Below are positions 27,392 through 37,025 of a DNA stretch of 64,000 nucleotides, piece by piece. The notes beneath the pieces were generated by a model. That model did not search any database. It had not been told where the DNA came from and saw nothing but the letters and a program-made list of their open reading frames with translations. The stretch's first letter is position 1. Each line of letters opens with the position of its first letter. The translations under genes and the position numbers were made by a program. The stretch is from Methylococcus geothermalis. GTDB taxonomy: Bacteria; Pseudomonadota; Gammaproteobacteria; Methylococcales; Methylococcaceae. The stretch lies in the NCBI RefSeq assembly GCF_012769535.1, contig NZ_CP046565.1, positions 434,001 through 498,000 of the forward strand, in the 5' to 3' direction.

Positions 27392-28207
27392 TCAATGCTG
27401 GCAGCCCGGGCAGTAATAAGTCGCCCGCTGCCCCAGCCGAATGCATCGAATCGGCACCCCGCAAGCCAGGCAGGGCTCGCCGCCCCGGTCATAGACCCGC
27501 AGGACCTGCTTGAAATAGCCCGGCGCGCCGGATTCGTTGACGAAGTCCCGCAAGGTCGTGCCGCCCTGTTCGATGGACGCGGCCAGAACCTCGGAAATGC
27601 GGCCCGCCAGGTTCCGGTAGCGTGCGAGGCCGATCTTTCCGGCGGCGCGCCCGGGGTGGATGCCGGCGAGGAATAAGGCTTCGTTGGCGTAGATATTGCC
27701 TACACCGACCACGACATGGCTGTCCATGATGAAGGATTTGACCGCCGTATTCCGTCCCGCGGCGAGGCGGTGCAAGTGTGCGCCGTCGAATCCGCCCTCC
27801 AATGGTTCAGGACCGAGTTCGGCCAATAAGGGGTGCTGCGCCGGCGGTTCTGCAGTCCACAGCAAACAGCCGAAGCGCCGCGGATCGTGGTAGCGCAGGC
27901 AGATGCCGCCTTCGAACACCAGATCGACATGATCGTGCCTGCGCGGCGGGAGGTTCGGCTCGCAGATACGGAAACTCCCCGACATGCCGAGATGGGCGAT
28001 CAATGTGCCGCCCTCGAAATCGAGCAACAGGTATTTGCCGCGGCGGCGGACGCCGAGCACCGCGCAGGCGGCCAGCGTCGCCGACAAATCAGGGGGAACC
28101 GGCCAGCGTAGCCGCGGCTCCCTCACCCTCACATCGACGATTCGCCGCCCGGTGATGTGCGGGGCGATGCCGCGGCGGGTGGTTTCGACTTCGGGAAGTT
28201 CGGGCAT
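27392..28207 (-). CDS. mutM: Formamidopyrimidine-DNA glycosylase
   Basis: MutM (Fpg) removes 8-oxoguanine and formamidopyrimidines and cleaves the abasic site. The 271-residue product begins with [12 protein letters not shown], which holds the catalytic N-terminal proline and the glutamates. It has [29 protein letters not shown] and a C-terminal zinc finger (CLACG and YYCPGCQ). It lies seven bases downstream of the SGNH-like gene on the same strand. Confidence 0.97.
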   Translation of the reverse strand: MPELPEVETTRRGIAPHITGRRIVDVRVREPRLRWPVPPDLSATLAACAVLGVRRRGKYLLLDFEGGTLIAHLGMSGSFRICEPNLPPRRHDHVDLVFEGGICLRYHDPRRFGCLLWTAEPPAQHPLLAELGPEPLEGGFDGAHLHRLAAGRNTAVKSFIMDSHVVVGVGNIYANEALFLAGIHPGRAAGKIGLARYRNLAGRISEVLAASIEQGGTTLRDFVNESGAPGYFKQVLRVYDRGGEPCLACGVPIRCIRLGQRATYYCPGCQH

Positions 28208-28214
28208 GGCGGCT

Positions 28215-29408
28215 TCAGCGCGTGTGACGGAAGGAATCGATCAGCCCGGCGAACTCACTCATGAAACCGGGATGGCTCGCCAGGAAAGCGGCGCGATCGC
28301 GGAAAAACGCATCGCGCAGCGCCGGAACCACCGCCGGTTCGACCCGGCTTCCGAAACCTTCCTCGCCGCGGCCGAACATCCGGTCCAGCAGCCGGTTGCC
28401 GACTTCGTAGTTGAAATGGCCGACATCCTGCCACAACCGGGTCTGGTTGTCGCGGATGGGCTCGACCAAATCCGGATCGTAGCCCTGGAAATCCCATACC
28501 TCCACCCAGCGCCCCTCCGGATCGGTCTTGCGGACGGCGCGCGCGACCGACAGCAGCGCGTCCCAACGCAGATTGACGAAACCGCAGGCGATGTCGGCTT
28601 CCGCCCGCAAGGCGTGCACCGGATAGGCGACCAGGCGGGTTTCGACGCCGGCGCGAACGAGACGGCCCACCAAGTCATGGAGGCCGGCGAGGTCCGCGGG
28701 GATACCTTCCCCTTTGGGCGGATCGAAATCCGGCGGGACCCCAGTGGCCAAGGGCTCGAGCAGGCAGGGCGCGTCCGGCTTCAGGTTTCCCAGGTAGCGG
28801 GAGAAATCGGCCCGGAACCGGCGCTCCACTTCGTCGATCTCGAAGCGGGTGTAGTAGAACATGCCCTCGGCGGTATGAGTCGGCTGCTTGCGTTGGCCCC
28901 TCACCGTGCGGATCGAGGCCTTGATCGCCTTGCCCGACAGGAGCAGCGCACCGACCGGCAGATGTTCCATCTCCGCAAAAAAAATCCCGCAATCGACCGC
29001 CCGGAGCGGATGGCCGGGCTGGAAACCGATGACCACCCGCTTCGGCGCGGCGTGCTCGAGGGCGAACCGCGCGGAGCAGTACACCCGCTCCCAGTCGGCG
29101 CCCGCCAGGCCGAAGTTATAGCCCCGCTCGTTCCGGTCCGGCCGGGTCAGGGCGGGATGCAGCGGATCGAAACCGATTTCCGCATAGGAATTGCCGAACA
29201 CCAGCGCCTGGGGGCGTTCGCGCCGGACGATCTGCGGCTTGACGTGGCGCTCGTAGCGCTTGAACTCGGGCTTGACCGCATTGAAGCCGGGGATGCTCAC
29301 CTCGCGGTAATACCAGAACGGATCGACCAGACGACAGAACCCGGCCAGTGCCGCCAGCAGGGCGAAGATGCCGATCCATACGGTCTTGAGGTAGGCGCCG
29401 CTATCCAT
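28215..29408 (-). CDS. SGNH-fold-like protein paired with an MBOAT acyltransferase
   Basis: This 397-residue protein has one N-terminal membrane span (about 8-25), so most of it is periplasmic. Two motifs fit an SGNH hydrolase-like acyltransferase of the AlgJ/AlgX kind: [13 protein letters not shown] near residue 75 for the block I serine, and [18 protein letters not shown] near residue 340 for the block V Asp-His pair. The ATG at 29408 lies two bases after the MBOAT stop, so the two are co-translated. It probably takes part in O-acetylation of an unknown polysaccharide. Confidence 0.75.
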   Translation of the reverse strand: MDSGAYLKTVWIGIFALLAALAGFCRLVDPFWYYREVSIPGFNAVKPEFKRYERHVKPQIVRRERPQALVFGNSYAEIGFDPLHPALTRPDRNERGYNFGLAGADWERVYCSARFALEHAAPKRVVIGFQPGHPLRAVDCGIFFAEMEHLPVGALLLSGKAIKASIRTVRGQRKQPTHTAEGMFYYTRFEIDEVERRFRADFSRYLGNLKPDAPCLLEPLATGVPPDFDPPKGEGIPADLAGLHDLVGRLVRAGVETRLVAYPVHALRAEADIACGFVNLRWDALLSVARAVRKTDPEGRWVEVWDFQGYDPDLVEPIRDNQTRLWQDVGHFNYEVGNRLLDRMFGRGEEGFGSRVEPAVVPALRDAFFRDRAAFLASHPGFMSEFAGLIDSFRHTR

Positions 29409-29410
29409 CC

Positions 29411-30955
29411 TCAGAACTGGAAGTAGATGAATTCGCTCAGCTCGGAAATCGAGCACACCGCGGCGACACCGACGACGACGCTCAGGAGCGCCCAGGCCGG
29501 CGCCGGCCGCCATTGCCAGAACCGCGCTTCGGGAGGGACGCCCCTCGCCATGTTCAGGCTGGGCCGGAACCGGGCGAAGATTTCGTTGGTGTTGGGCATG
29601 CCCATGGAGACCAGCAGTAAGGCGGCGATCCACAGCGCCGGGCCGGCGCCGTGCAGCAAGGGGGACTCGCTGAAAGTCCAGCCCTCCGCCGCCAGACGCT
29701 CACCCAGCGGGCCGTGTTTCAGTCCCGCCGGCAACGCCAGCCCGTTCAGCCCCAACATGCCGCGCAGGATGTTCCCGGCGGTCGCCAGGCTGTCGGCGCG
29801 GAACAGCACCCAGCCGAACACCACGGCGAGGAAGGTGAGGAGTCTCCCCGCCCAGCGCGCCGGGCGGGAAACGGGATCGGCGCCGAATCCCAACCGGACC
29901 CGCAGAACACGCCAGTCGTGATTGATCACGAGGTAGGCGCCGTGTAACGCCCCCCAGGCCAGATAGGTCCAGTTGGCACCGTGCCAAAACCCGCCCAGCA
30001 ACATGGTGAGAAACAGATTCAGGCTGTGGCGCCAAGCCGGGCAGCGGTTGCCGCCCAGGGGAATGTAGAGGTAGTCGCGCAGGAAGCGGGACAGCGTCAT
30101 GTGCCAGCGCCGCCAGAAATCGGCGATGTCCGCCGCCTTGTAGGGCGAATCGAAGTTGATCGGCAGACGGATGCCGAACAGCAGCGACAGGCCGATCGCC
30201 ATGTCGGAATAGCCGGAAAAGTCGAAATAGAGCTGGAAGGTATAGGCGAGGGCGCCGATCCAGCTTTCCAGGAACATCGGCGGCTGGCTCTGCGCCGCCG
30301 TGAACAATTGCTGGGCATGGGGCGCGATACCGTCGGCCAGCACGGTCTTCTTGAACAAGCCGAACAGGAACAGCGTGAACCCCGCGGCGAAATCGTCGGC
30401 GATCCGCCCCCCCTGATCCTTGGAAAATTGCGGCATCATCTCGCCGTGATGCAGGATGGGACCGGCGATCAGATGGGGGAAATAGGTAACGAACAGGAGG
30501 TAGGGAGCGAAGCGGTATTCCCGCGCCCGGCCGCGGTAGGCATCGACCAGGAAGGCGATCTGGGTGAAGGTGAAGAAGGAGATGCCCAGCGGCAGCACGA
30601 TCTCCTCGAGACCCCAGTGCGTACCGGCGAGATCGTTCACAGCTCGGACGAAGAAGTTGGCGTATTTATAGTAGCCCAGCAGGGCGAGATCGGCGGCGAT
30701 GGCGCCGGCCAGCAGCCCCTTTCGCGCCCCTGATCGCTCGGGCATCAGGCTGATCCGGCGGCCGGCGAGGAAATTGAAGCCGATCGAGGCCAGCAACAAC
30801 AGGACGTAAGCTGGATTCCACCAGCCGTAAAAGAACAGCGAGGCCAGCCCCAGCCAGGCGATCGCGAAATCCCGGCGATAGCGTACCAGGCCGTGGAACC
30901 CGGCGAGTACGGCCGGCAGGTAGAGAAACAGGAATTCGTAGGAATTGAACAGCAT
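29411..30955 (-). CDS. MBOAT family O-acyltransferase (AlgI-like)
   Basis: This 514-residue inner-membrane protein with about a dozen spans matches the AlgI/DltB branch of membrane-bound O-acyltransferases, which pass acetyl groups across the membrane to polysaccharides. It begins LFNSYEFLFLYLP, as AlgI proteins do, and carries DFWRRWHMTLSRFLRDYLYIPLGGNR and the catalytic-histidine segment GGFWHGANWTYLAWG. No alginate biosynthesis genes are nearby, so the target polymer is unknown. Confidence 0.92.
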   Translation of the reverse strand: MLFNSYEFLFLYLPAVLAGFHGLVRYRRDFAIAWLGLASLFFYGWWNPAYVLLLLASIGFNFLAGRRISLMPERSGARKGLLAGAIAADLALLGYYKYANFFVRAVNDLAGTHWGLEEIVLPLGISFFTFTQIAFLVDAYRGRAREYRFAPYLLFVTYFPHLIAGPILHHGEMMPQFSKDQGGRIADDFAAGFTLFLFGLFKKTVLADGIAPHAQQLFTAAQSQPPMFLESWIGALAYTFQLYFDFSGYSDMAIGLSLLFGIRLPINFDSPYKAADIADFWRRWHMTLSRFLRDYLYIPLGGNRCPAWRHSLNLFLTMLLGGFWHGANWTYLAWGALHGAYLVINHDWRVLRVRLGFGADPVSRPARWAGRLLTFLAVVFGWVLFRADSLATAGNILRGMLGLNGLALPAGLKHGPLGERLAAEGWTFSESPLLHGAGPALWIAALLLVSMGMPNTNEIFARFRPSLNMARGVPPEARFWQWRPAPAWALLSVVVGVAAVCSISELSEFIYFQF

Positions 30956-31111
30956 CGGACCGGCTCGAGCGGTTGGCGACCGGGACCGGCACCGGTCCGA
31001 ACAAAGGGAGGCGATGTTGCCTTCGACGAAAAGCTCAAGATCTGCGCACCGTCCTCGCCCCGGCTCTGCTCAAGCATCCGCGGCCGCAGGCCCGGTGGGG
31101 ACGCCTCGCCG

Positions 31112-32041
31112 TCAGTCCGCCTCGATTTCCTCGGCCCCGCTGCCTTCCGCCGGAGCCTCGGGAGCCGGCGTGGCTTGCTGAGGCGCTTCCTCGGCCTTGG
31201 TTTCCGCAGGCTTGGGATTCAGGCTGAGCAGGCGTCTGGCCGGCTCGCCAACGACTTCATACTGAAGGCCGTAATCCGGGCGGGCCAGCAGCAACTCGGG
31301 CTCGCGCTGGACGATGACGAAGTCCACCGATTCCCCGTTCGTCAACCCGATGTGGAGTTTTGGCCCTTCGGCCGCCTTGTCCAGGTGCTTGACGTCGATC
31401 GCACGTGCCGACTGCCAGTTCGTCAGCAAATCGCCGATGTGGGTTCCGCCGCCTTCCTGCGGCGGCTCGAAAACCCACTTGCCGTCCTGCCCCAGCCGCG
31501 CTTTCCATTCCGGCAAGGCGATCTCCTGGATGCGCGCGTCCTCGGGCAGCAGCTTCTTGTCGACGTAGTCCGTCGCCTGGGCCGTCAGATGGCGCGAGAA
31601 ATCGTCGCGCACCAGGTGCAGGGTGTCCCCGATGCGAACATAACGCCGCATGTTGATGGGATCGGCGCCGCCGAAGACCAGCACCGCGTCGCCCACGGTC
31701 AGACTGGCGATGGGCTTGTCCAGCTCGAACTTGGCCAGTTCCTCCGGCTTGAGCGGATAGCTGGCGTCGCTGGTGGCCTTCGCGATCTCCAGCAGCTGCC
31801 GAACCCGGAAGTCGTTGGCCGGTGCGGAAAACGGCGCCGACACCCACCAATGCCCGTCCTTCTTCGTCAGGACGATGGTCTTGTCGCCCTGCTGCAGGGT
31901 CAGAGTATCGACCTTGTCGATCTCCACCCGGGTCAGCGGCGTCTCGGCGGGCTCCTTCTTGCCGGGCTCGAAATAGGCGATGGCGCCGAGCACGGCCAGG
32001 GCGGCCAACAGCGAAAGATTGAGCAGCATCCGAGATTTCAT
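31112..32041 (-). CDS. DUF4340 domain protein
   Basis: This 309-residue protein has an N-terminal membrane anchor (about 5-22) and a periplasmic DUF4340 region with repeated beta units (DTLTLQQGDKTIVLTKKDGHWWV, ASYPLKPEELAKFELDKP). The C-terminus is a proline/alanine/glutamate-rich tail. DUF4340 proteins are commonly encoded after GldF/GldG-like transporter genes, as here. It may handle the substrate of that transporter, but the substrate is not known. Confidence 0.85.
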   Translation of the reverse strand: MKSRMLLNLSLLAALAVLGAIAYFEPGKKEPAETPLTRVEIDKVDTLTLQQGDKTIVLTKKDGHWWVSAPFSAPANDFRVRQLLEIAKATSDASYPLKPEELAKFELDKPIASLTVGDAVLVFGGADPINMRRYVRIGDTLHLVRDDFSRHLTAQATDYVDKKLLPEDARIQEIALPEWKARLGQDGKWVFEPPQEGGGTHIGDLLTNWQSARAIDVKHLDKAAEGPKLHIGLTNGESVDFVIVQREPELLLARPDYGLQYEVVGEPARRLLSLNPKPAETKAEEAPQQATPAPEAPAEGSGAEEIEAD

Positions 32042-32132
32042 AGTCCCTCCACCAAATAACCGGAAGCCAAGGCGGACGATGCGCCTCGGATCGTCCGAAT
32101 CAGAACCGTCCCCACCAGCCCGCCTTCGAGTC

Positions 32133-33530
32133 TCAACGCTGGCGCCGCCGCCACCAGATCAGCACGCCGCTGCCGATCAGCGCCAGCGGGAGCACGATCA
32201 AAAACCCGAAGCCGATGATGCCCGAGGCCAGCGGCGTGAGCTGCAGGTCGCGGTCCGGCGAGGTTTTGGCGGGAATGTTGATGAATTGGTCGTTCTGGCT
32301 CAGCCAGTTGATCATGTTGAGGCCGAGATTGAGATTGCCGCCGTTGCCGAGGAAGGCATTGGAGAGGAAATCGCCGTCGCCGACCACCAGGATGCGCTGC
32401 TCTCTCGGCTTGGCCGCCTCGGCGCCTTCCTTCTTGTCCGCATCCTTCGCCTCGGCCTTGAGCTCGCGGGTCAGCACATAGGCGATGTGCAGCGGGCCCT
32501 GGCGTTCGCCCTTGTCGGCATCGAACTGGATCTTGCCCTCGATGGGGCCGGTCTCGGTCCAGGAGCGGGCGAGGGTGTTGAGCAACGCCTCGCGCTCGAA
32601 GTCATGATTGTCCTGCACCACATCCAGCGCCAGCGCGGAAGGGAACAGGGTCATGGTCTGGAAGCCGTAGGTGATCGCATGCGGCGGATAGTCGGCGACC
32701 AGGGCGAACGTCGGATCGTCGATGCCGAACAGCTGGGTCGACGCGTCCACCACCTTCCCCGGCAGCACCTGCACGCCGAGCTGCCGCGCCAGGGGCGCCA
32801 AGCCCTTGAGGTTGTCGGAATCCATCAGCCACAGCAGATTGCCGCCCTGCTTCACCCACTCGCCGATCAGGCTCACCTCGCCCGGCAGCAGGTTGGCGTT
32901 CGGGCTGGCGATCACCAAGACATCGGCATTGTCGGGAATCTTCGGCGTAACACCCAGGTTCACCGTGGACACGCTGAAACCCTTGCGCCCCAGCTCGTCG
33001 CCGAACTGGCCCAGGTCGTGGTTGGCGCGCTCGGTGGGGGAGCGCTCGCCGTGGCCTTCCAGGAACACGATGCGCTGATCCTTGGCCCGGGCCAGGCGCT
33101 GCAAGGCGTTGGTGAGAGTGGTCTCGTTCGCCTCCTGCACGTGTTCGCTGCGGCCCTGGTATTCGATCACCAGCTCCCCGTCGACCGAAATACCCAGTTC
33201 GCGGACCTTGTCCGGCTGGGTATCCGGATTGACGAAGCTCAGGGTCAGGTCCTTCTTGCGGCGGCTGTAGCGGCCGACCTGATCGGCGATCTGGTCGCGC
33301 AGGTTCTTGGTTTCGCGAGCGTAGGCCGTCACCCGCACCGGTTCCTTCAGCATCTCCAGCACCTTGATGCTGGCTTCCGACAGGGTGTGGCGGTGCCCGG
33401 CGGTCCAGTCGAACTGGGCAGAATAGCGGGTGCTCAGCCAGGCGACCAGTGCCACCACGCCGAGGAACAGAAGGGTGAACAACAGGTTCTGGAGCCGCAG
33501 CTCCATGTGAGTCTTGCGGTTGATCTTCAT
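32133..33530 (-). CDS. GldG-like ABC transporter auxiliary protein
   Basis: This 465-residue protein has membrane spans at each end (about 12-30 and 437-458) around a large periplasmic domain of the GldG/ABC_transp_aux type (HTLSEASIKVLEMLKEPVRV, EGHGERSP, GGNLLWLMDSDN). It belongs with the permease and ATPase genes upstream, and its ATG overlaps the permease stop. Despite the name, such systems also occur in bacteria that do not glide. Confidence 0.88.
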   Translation of the reverse strand: MKINRKTHMELRLQNLLFTLLFLGVVALVAWLSTRYSAQFDWTAGHRHTLSEASIKVLEMLKEPVRVTAYARETKNLRDQIADQVGRYSRRKKDLTLSFVNPDTQPDKVRELGISVDGELVIEYQGRSEHVQEANETTLTNALQRLARAKDQRIVFLEGHGERSPTERANHDLGQFGDELGRKGFSVSTVNLGVTPKIPDNADVLVIASPNANLLPGEVSLIGEWVKQGGNLLWLMDSDNLKGLAPLARQLGVQVLPGKVVDASTQLFGIDDPTFALVADYPPHAITYGFQTMTLFPSALALDVVQDNHDFEREALLNTLARSWTETGPIEGKIQFDADKGERQGPLHIAYVLTRELKAEAKDADKKEGAEAAKPREQRILVVGDGDFLSNAFLGNGGNLNLGLNMINWLSQNDQFINIPAKTSPDRDLQLTPLASGIIGFGFLIVLPLALIGSGVLIWWRRRQR

Positions 33531-34282
33531 TTTTGCAGCCGGTCGTTATCCAGACGGTGGACGCTCAGAACCAGGAACGTCAGGATGAACAGGAGGAAAT
33601 AGATCAGGTCGGTGGTCGAAACCAGACCTTTCAGCAGTGCTTCGTAATGCCGCAACAGGGACAGATACTGCAGCACGCCGTTGGCATCGCCCTCCGCGCC
33701 GCCGGTCCAGTCGATGATCCACAGCAGCAGCAGGGCGCCGAAGGTCGCCACCGCCGCCACGGTCGGCTGGTTGGACAAAGCCGAAATGTACAAGCCCACC
33801 GCGGCGAAGCCCGCCAGCAGCAGCACCAGCGCCAGGACGCACGAGGCCAGCTTGCCGACATCGAGCGCGCCCCCCATCAAGAGCGAGAGCGGCATCAAGG
33901 CCAGCATACCGACCATGATCAACAGGAAGAAGAACACGCCGAGGTATTTGCCCAGGATGATGTCGGTCATCGACACCGGGGCGGTGAACAACAGGCTCAG
34001 AGTCCGGTTACGGCGCTCCTCGCTGATCAGGCGCATGGTCAGCAGCGGGGTCACCAGCAGCAGGATGACGCCGGCATTGCCGAACAGCGGCGCCACGATC
34101 AGATCGGTCACGCCCGGCATTTCCTCCATGCCGGCCATGCGCGGCTGCATCATCAGGAAGTAATCGAGCTGAGCCAGGAACATGTAGCCCAGGATGATCT
34201 GGATCACCCCGAGCACCGACCAGGCCAGCGGGGAAAGGAATAGGGTGCGCAACTCGCGCGCTGCGATCGTGAAGGCCATCAT
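33527..34282 (-). CDS. ABC transporter permease (GldF-like)
   Basis: This 251-residue protein has six predicted membrane spans and matches the ABC-2 permease family. It has the RELRTLFLSPLAW start and the LISEERRNRTLSLLFTAPVSMTDIILGKYLG segment common to these exporters. The start overlaps the ATPase stop (TGATGATG), showing tight coupling of the operon ATPase-permease-GldG-DUF4340. Confidence 0.9.
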   Translation of the reverse strand: MMAFTIAARELRTLFLSPLAWSVLGVIQIILGYMFLAQLDYFLMMQPRMAGMEEMPGVTDLIVAPLFGNAGVILLLVTPLLTMRLISEERRNRTLSLLFTAPVSMTDIILGKYLGVFFFLLIMVGMLALMPLSLLMGGALDVGKLASCVLALVLLLAGFAAVGLYISALSNQPTVAAVATFGALLLLWIIDWTGGAEGDANGVLQYLSLLRHYEALLKGLVSTTDLIYFLLFILTFLVLSVHRLDNDRLQK

Positions 34283-35223
34283 GCCGCCTGCTCCTCGCCC
34301 TGCGGATCGGTTTGGGTGATGTCGATGAAGATCTGCTCCATGCTGCGCCGCTCCGGCACCAGTTCGGCCAATCCCCAGCCGGCGCGGACCACGACTTCGG
34401 CGACCCGCACCGCCGGGTCCTTGTCCTTGTCGTGGAAGATGCGGTAGCGGTTATGCCCCATATCCTCGATGGATTGCACGCCTTCCAGGCCATAGAGCTG
34501 GCGCTGATCGAGCGGGTCGCGGGTGGCCACCAACAGGCTGGAGGCGCGCATACGCTGCTCCAGGCTCGCGATCGTGCCGTTGAGCACCAGCTTGCCCTTG
34601 TGGATGATCTGGACGTGGGTGCAGGATTCCTGCACTTCCGGCAGAATGTGGGTCGACAGGATCACCCCGTGTTCGCGGCCCAGTTCCCGGATCAGCTCGC
34701 GGATTTCGCGGATCTGGATCGGGTCCAGCCCCACCGTGGGCTCGTCCAGCACGATCACCGCCGGCATGTGCACGATGGCCTGGGCGATGCCGACGCGCTG
34801 CTGGTAACCCTTCGACAGGTTGTTGATCAGGCGCGGTCCCACCTCGGTCAGGCCGCAACGCTCCTTGGCGGTGTCGACCGCCCGCCGCAGACGTTCCCGG
34901 CTGATGCGGTGGAGCCGGGCGCAGAACTCCAGGTATTCGTCCACGGTCAAATCGCGGTAGACCGGCGGAATCTCCGGAAGATAGCCGAGTTCTCGCTTGG
35001 CCTCGCGCGGCTGGTCGAGGATGTCGATTCCGTTGATCAGGATCTGGCCGGAGGTCGGAGCGAGATTCCCGCAGATCATCTGCATGGTCGAGGACTTGCC
35101 GGCGCCGTTGGGGCCGAGAAATCCGAGAATTTCGCCTTTTTCCAGCGTAAAGCTCACATTGTTTACGGCGCAATGATCGCCGTAATACCTATAGAGTTCT
35201 TGAACTTGAATCAGGCTCGTCAT
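34279..35223 (-). CDS. ABC transporter ATP-binding protein (GldA-like)
   Basis: This 314-residue ATPase energises the transporter encoded downstream. It has Walker A GPNGAGKSS (37-45), the signature NLSKGYQQRVGIAQA, Walker B VIVLDEPTVGLDP and a C-terminal regulatory extension. The ATG at 35223 is chosen because the ATPase core begins right after it. It is divergent from hemW across 63 bases. Confidence 0.93.
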   Translation of the reverse strand: MTSLIQVQELYRYYGDHCAVNNVSFTLEKGEILGFLGPNGAGKSSTMQMICGNLAPTSGQILINGIDILDQPREAKRELGYLPEIPPVYRDLTVDEYLEFCARLHRISRERLRRAVDTAKERCGLTEVGPRLINNLSKGYQQRVGIAQAIVHMPAVIVLDEPTVGLDPIQIREIRELIRELGREHGVILSTHILPEVQESCTHVQIIHKGKLVLNGTIASLEQRMRASSLLVATRDPLDQRQLYGLEGVQSIEDMGHNRYRIFHDKDKDPAVRVAEVVVRAGWGLAELVPERRSMEQIFIDITQTDPQGEEQAA

Positions 35224-35286
35224 GTTGCGCGTAAGATACGAAAGTTTGTACAAAATGCAAGTCTGCCGGGACGCACGGCCCCGTCC

Positions 35287-36429
35287 ATGCTGAAACCGCC
35301 GCCATTGGGACTCTACATCCATGTGCCCTGGTGCGTGCGCAAGTGTCCGTATTGCGATTTCAACTCCCACCGCTTCGAGGGAATCCTGCCGGAGCGCGAT
35401 TATATCGCGGCCCTGCTGCAGGATTTGTCGCGAGACGCGAGAAGGGTTCCGGGCCGCACGGTGGAATCGGTATTCATCGGCGGCGGCACCCCCAGCCTGC
35501 TGAGCCCCGAAGCCATCGGCCTATTACTGGACGGCGTCAGGGCGCGCATTGCCCTGGCCGCCGACGCCGAGATCACTCTCGAAGCCAATCCCGGCACGGC
35601 GGAAAGCGCCAAATTCAAAGGCTTCCGCGAAGCCGGCGTCAACCGCCTGTCGATCGGTGTGCAGAGTTTCGACGACGCCAAGCTCGCGGCTCTGGGTCGC
35701 ATCCACGACGGCCGCGCCGCCGTCGAGGCGGCTTCCATGGCGCGCGAAGCCGGATTCGGCAACTTCAACCTGGACCTGATGTTCGGCCTGCCGGGCCAGA
35801 CCGTCGCCGAGGTGGAACGGGATGTGGAAACGGCCATCGCGCTGGGGCCGACCCATGTCTCCTTCTACCAGCTCACGCTCGAACCCAACACCCTGTTCCA
35901 CCGTTTTCCGCCCGTGCTGCCGGATGACGACGACATCTGGAACATCCAGCGCGCCGGCCAAGCCCTGCTCGCCGAACACGGCTACCGCCAATACGAGGTC
36001 TCGGCCTATGCCCGCGACGGCTTCCGCTGCCGCCACAACCTGAACTATTGGCGCTTCGGCGACTATTTAGGCATCGGTGCGGGTGCTCATGGCAAGATCA
36101 CCGAACCGGCGTCCGGACGGGTCACGCGGCTATGGAAAACCCGCCACCCCGTGCAATACCTGGAAACCTTAGGCATCGGCGGCGAGCACCGCGTCAATCC
36201 GGAGAACCTGCCCTTCGAATTCCTGATGAACCGCTTGCGGCTGCGGGATGGTTTCGAGCTTGGCGACTTCACCGAAGGCACGGGACTGGAGGCTTGCGCC
36301 CTGGAACCCGCCCTGTCGGAATGCCTGAGCGAAAGACTGCTGGAGCGATCGGGCAGCCTTATCCGCTGTACCGACACCGGCTGGAATTTTCTGGACGACG
36401 TCTTGCAGCGCTTCCTTCCGTCTGCCTGA
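35287..36429 (+). CDS. hemW: Radical SAM haem chaperone HemW
   Basis: This 380-residue protein is related to oxygen-independent coproporphyrinogen oxidase but fits HemW, which binds haem and delivers it to respiratory enzymes. The iron-sulfur motif CVRKCPYC lies at 16-23, followed by FIGGGTPSLLS and QSFDDAKLAALGR. The ATG at 35287 gives the short HemW N-terminus rather than the longer HemN one. The C-terminal HemN_C domain is present. Confidence 0.93.
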   Translation: MLKPPPLGLYIHVPWCVRKCPYCDFNSHRFEGILPERDYIAALLQDLSRDARRVPGRTVESVFIGGGTPSLLSPEAIGLLLDGVRARIALAADAEITLEANPGTAESAKFKGFREAGVNRLSIGVQSFDDAKLAALGRIHDGRAAVEAASMAREAGFGNFNLDLMFGLPGQTVAEVERDVETAIALGPTHVSFYQLTLEPNTLFHRFPPVLPDDDDIWNIQRAGQALLAEHGYRQYEVSAYARDGFRCRHNLNYWRFGDYLGIGAGAHGKITEPASGRVTRLWKTRHPVQYLETLGIGGEHRVNPENLPFEFLMNRLRLRDGFELGDFTEGTGLEACALEPALSECLSERLLERSGSLIRCTDTGWNFLDDVLQRFLPSA

Positions 36430-36436
36430 GCCGGCT

Positions 36437-36781
36437 TCACACCGGTCCCAGGAGGGAGGCGACGCCCATGTTAAGCAGCGTGAGGAGGAGGCTCCCCAGC
36501 AAGGCCGAAGCAAAACCATGGATGCGGATGCCTGGAACCAGGACGGACACCATCCATAGCATGAAAGCGTTGATCACCAGGAGGAAGAGCCCGAAGCTCA
36601 GGATCGTGAACGGCAGGGTGAGCAGCACCATGACCGGCCGCACGAAGGCGTTCACCAAGCCCAGCATGATGGCGCCGAGAATCGCCGAACCCCAGCCTTC
36701 CACCTCGACTCCCCGCACGAGATGGGCCACCAGCAGCAGCAAGGCTGCCGTGAAAAAGAGATGCACGAGAAACGCAACCAC
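36437..36781 (-). CDS. Phage holin family 4-like membrane protein
   Basis: This 114-residue protein is made almost wholly of four membrane spans and matches the YvlD/phage_holin_4_2 family of chromosomal membrane proteins. Its features are GWGSAILGAIMLGLVNAFVRP and LTLPFTILSFGLF. There are no phage genes nearby, so it is not a prophage remnant. It converges with hemW seven bases after its stop. Confidence 0.88.
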   Translation of the reverse strand: MVAFLVHLFFTAALLLLVAHLVRGVEVEGWGSAILGAIMLGLVNAFVRPVMVLLTLPFTILSFGLFLLVINAFMLWMVSVLVPGIRIHGFASALLGSLLLTLLNMGVASLLGPV

Positions 36782-37025
36782 GCGATGCCTCCGTATCTGT
36801 TCGACGAATCGGACGACGACCGTTGCAGTTTAGCGCGGCGGATGCCATAAGTACCATGGCCTCGGATCCCTACCGACGCTACCCCGGGATTGGCTCGATT
36901 TGACCGCGCTGCCGCGTAACGCTTTAATCGTCGTTTCCAAACGCATTGAAATGCCGCTTCCGGTCCGCATTTCCTAGCACACCCCGTTCGCTCCCGATCA
37001 GCCCCCGCTTTGCCATTGAGTTCCG

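Noticed and set aside
36437-36781. Holin-like gene as evidence of a prophage
   Set aside because: The YvlD-type family is chromosomal and widespread, and no phage structural, integrase or lysin genes are nearby.
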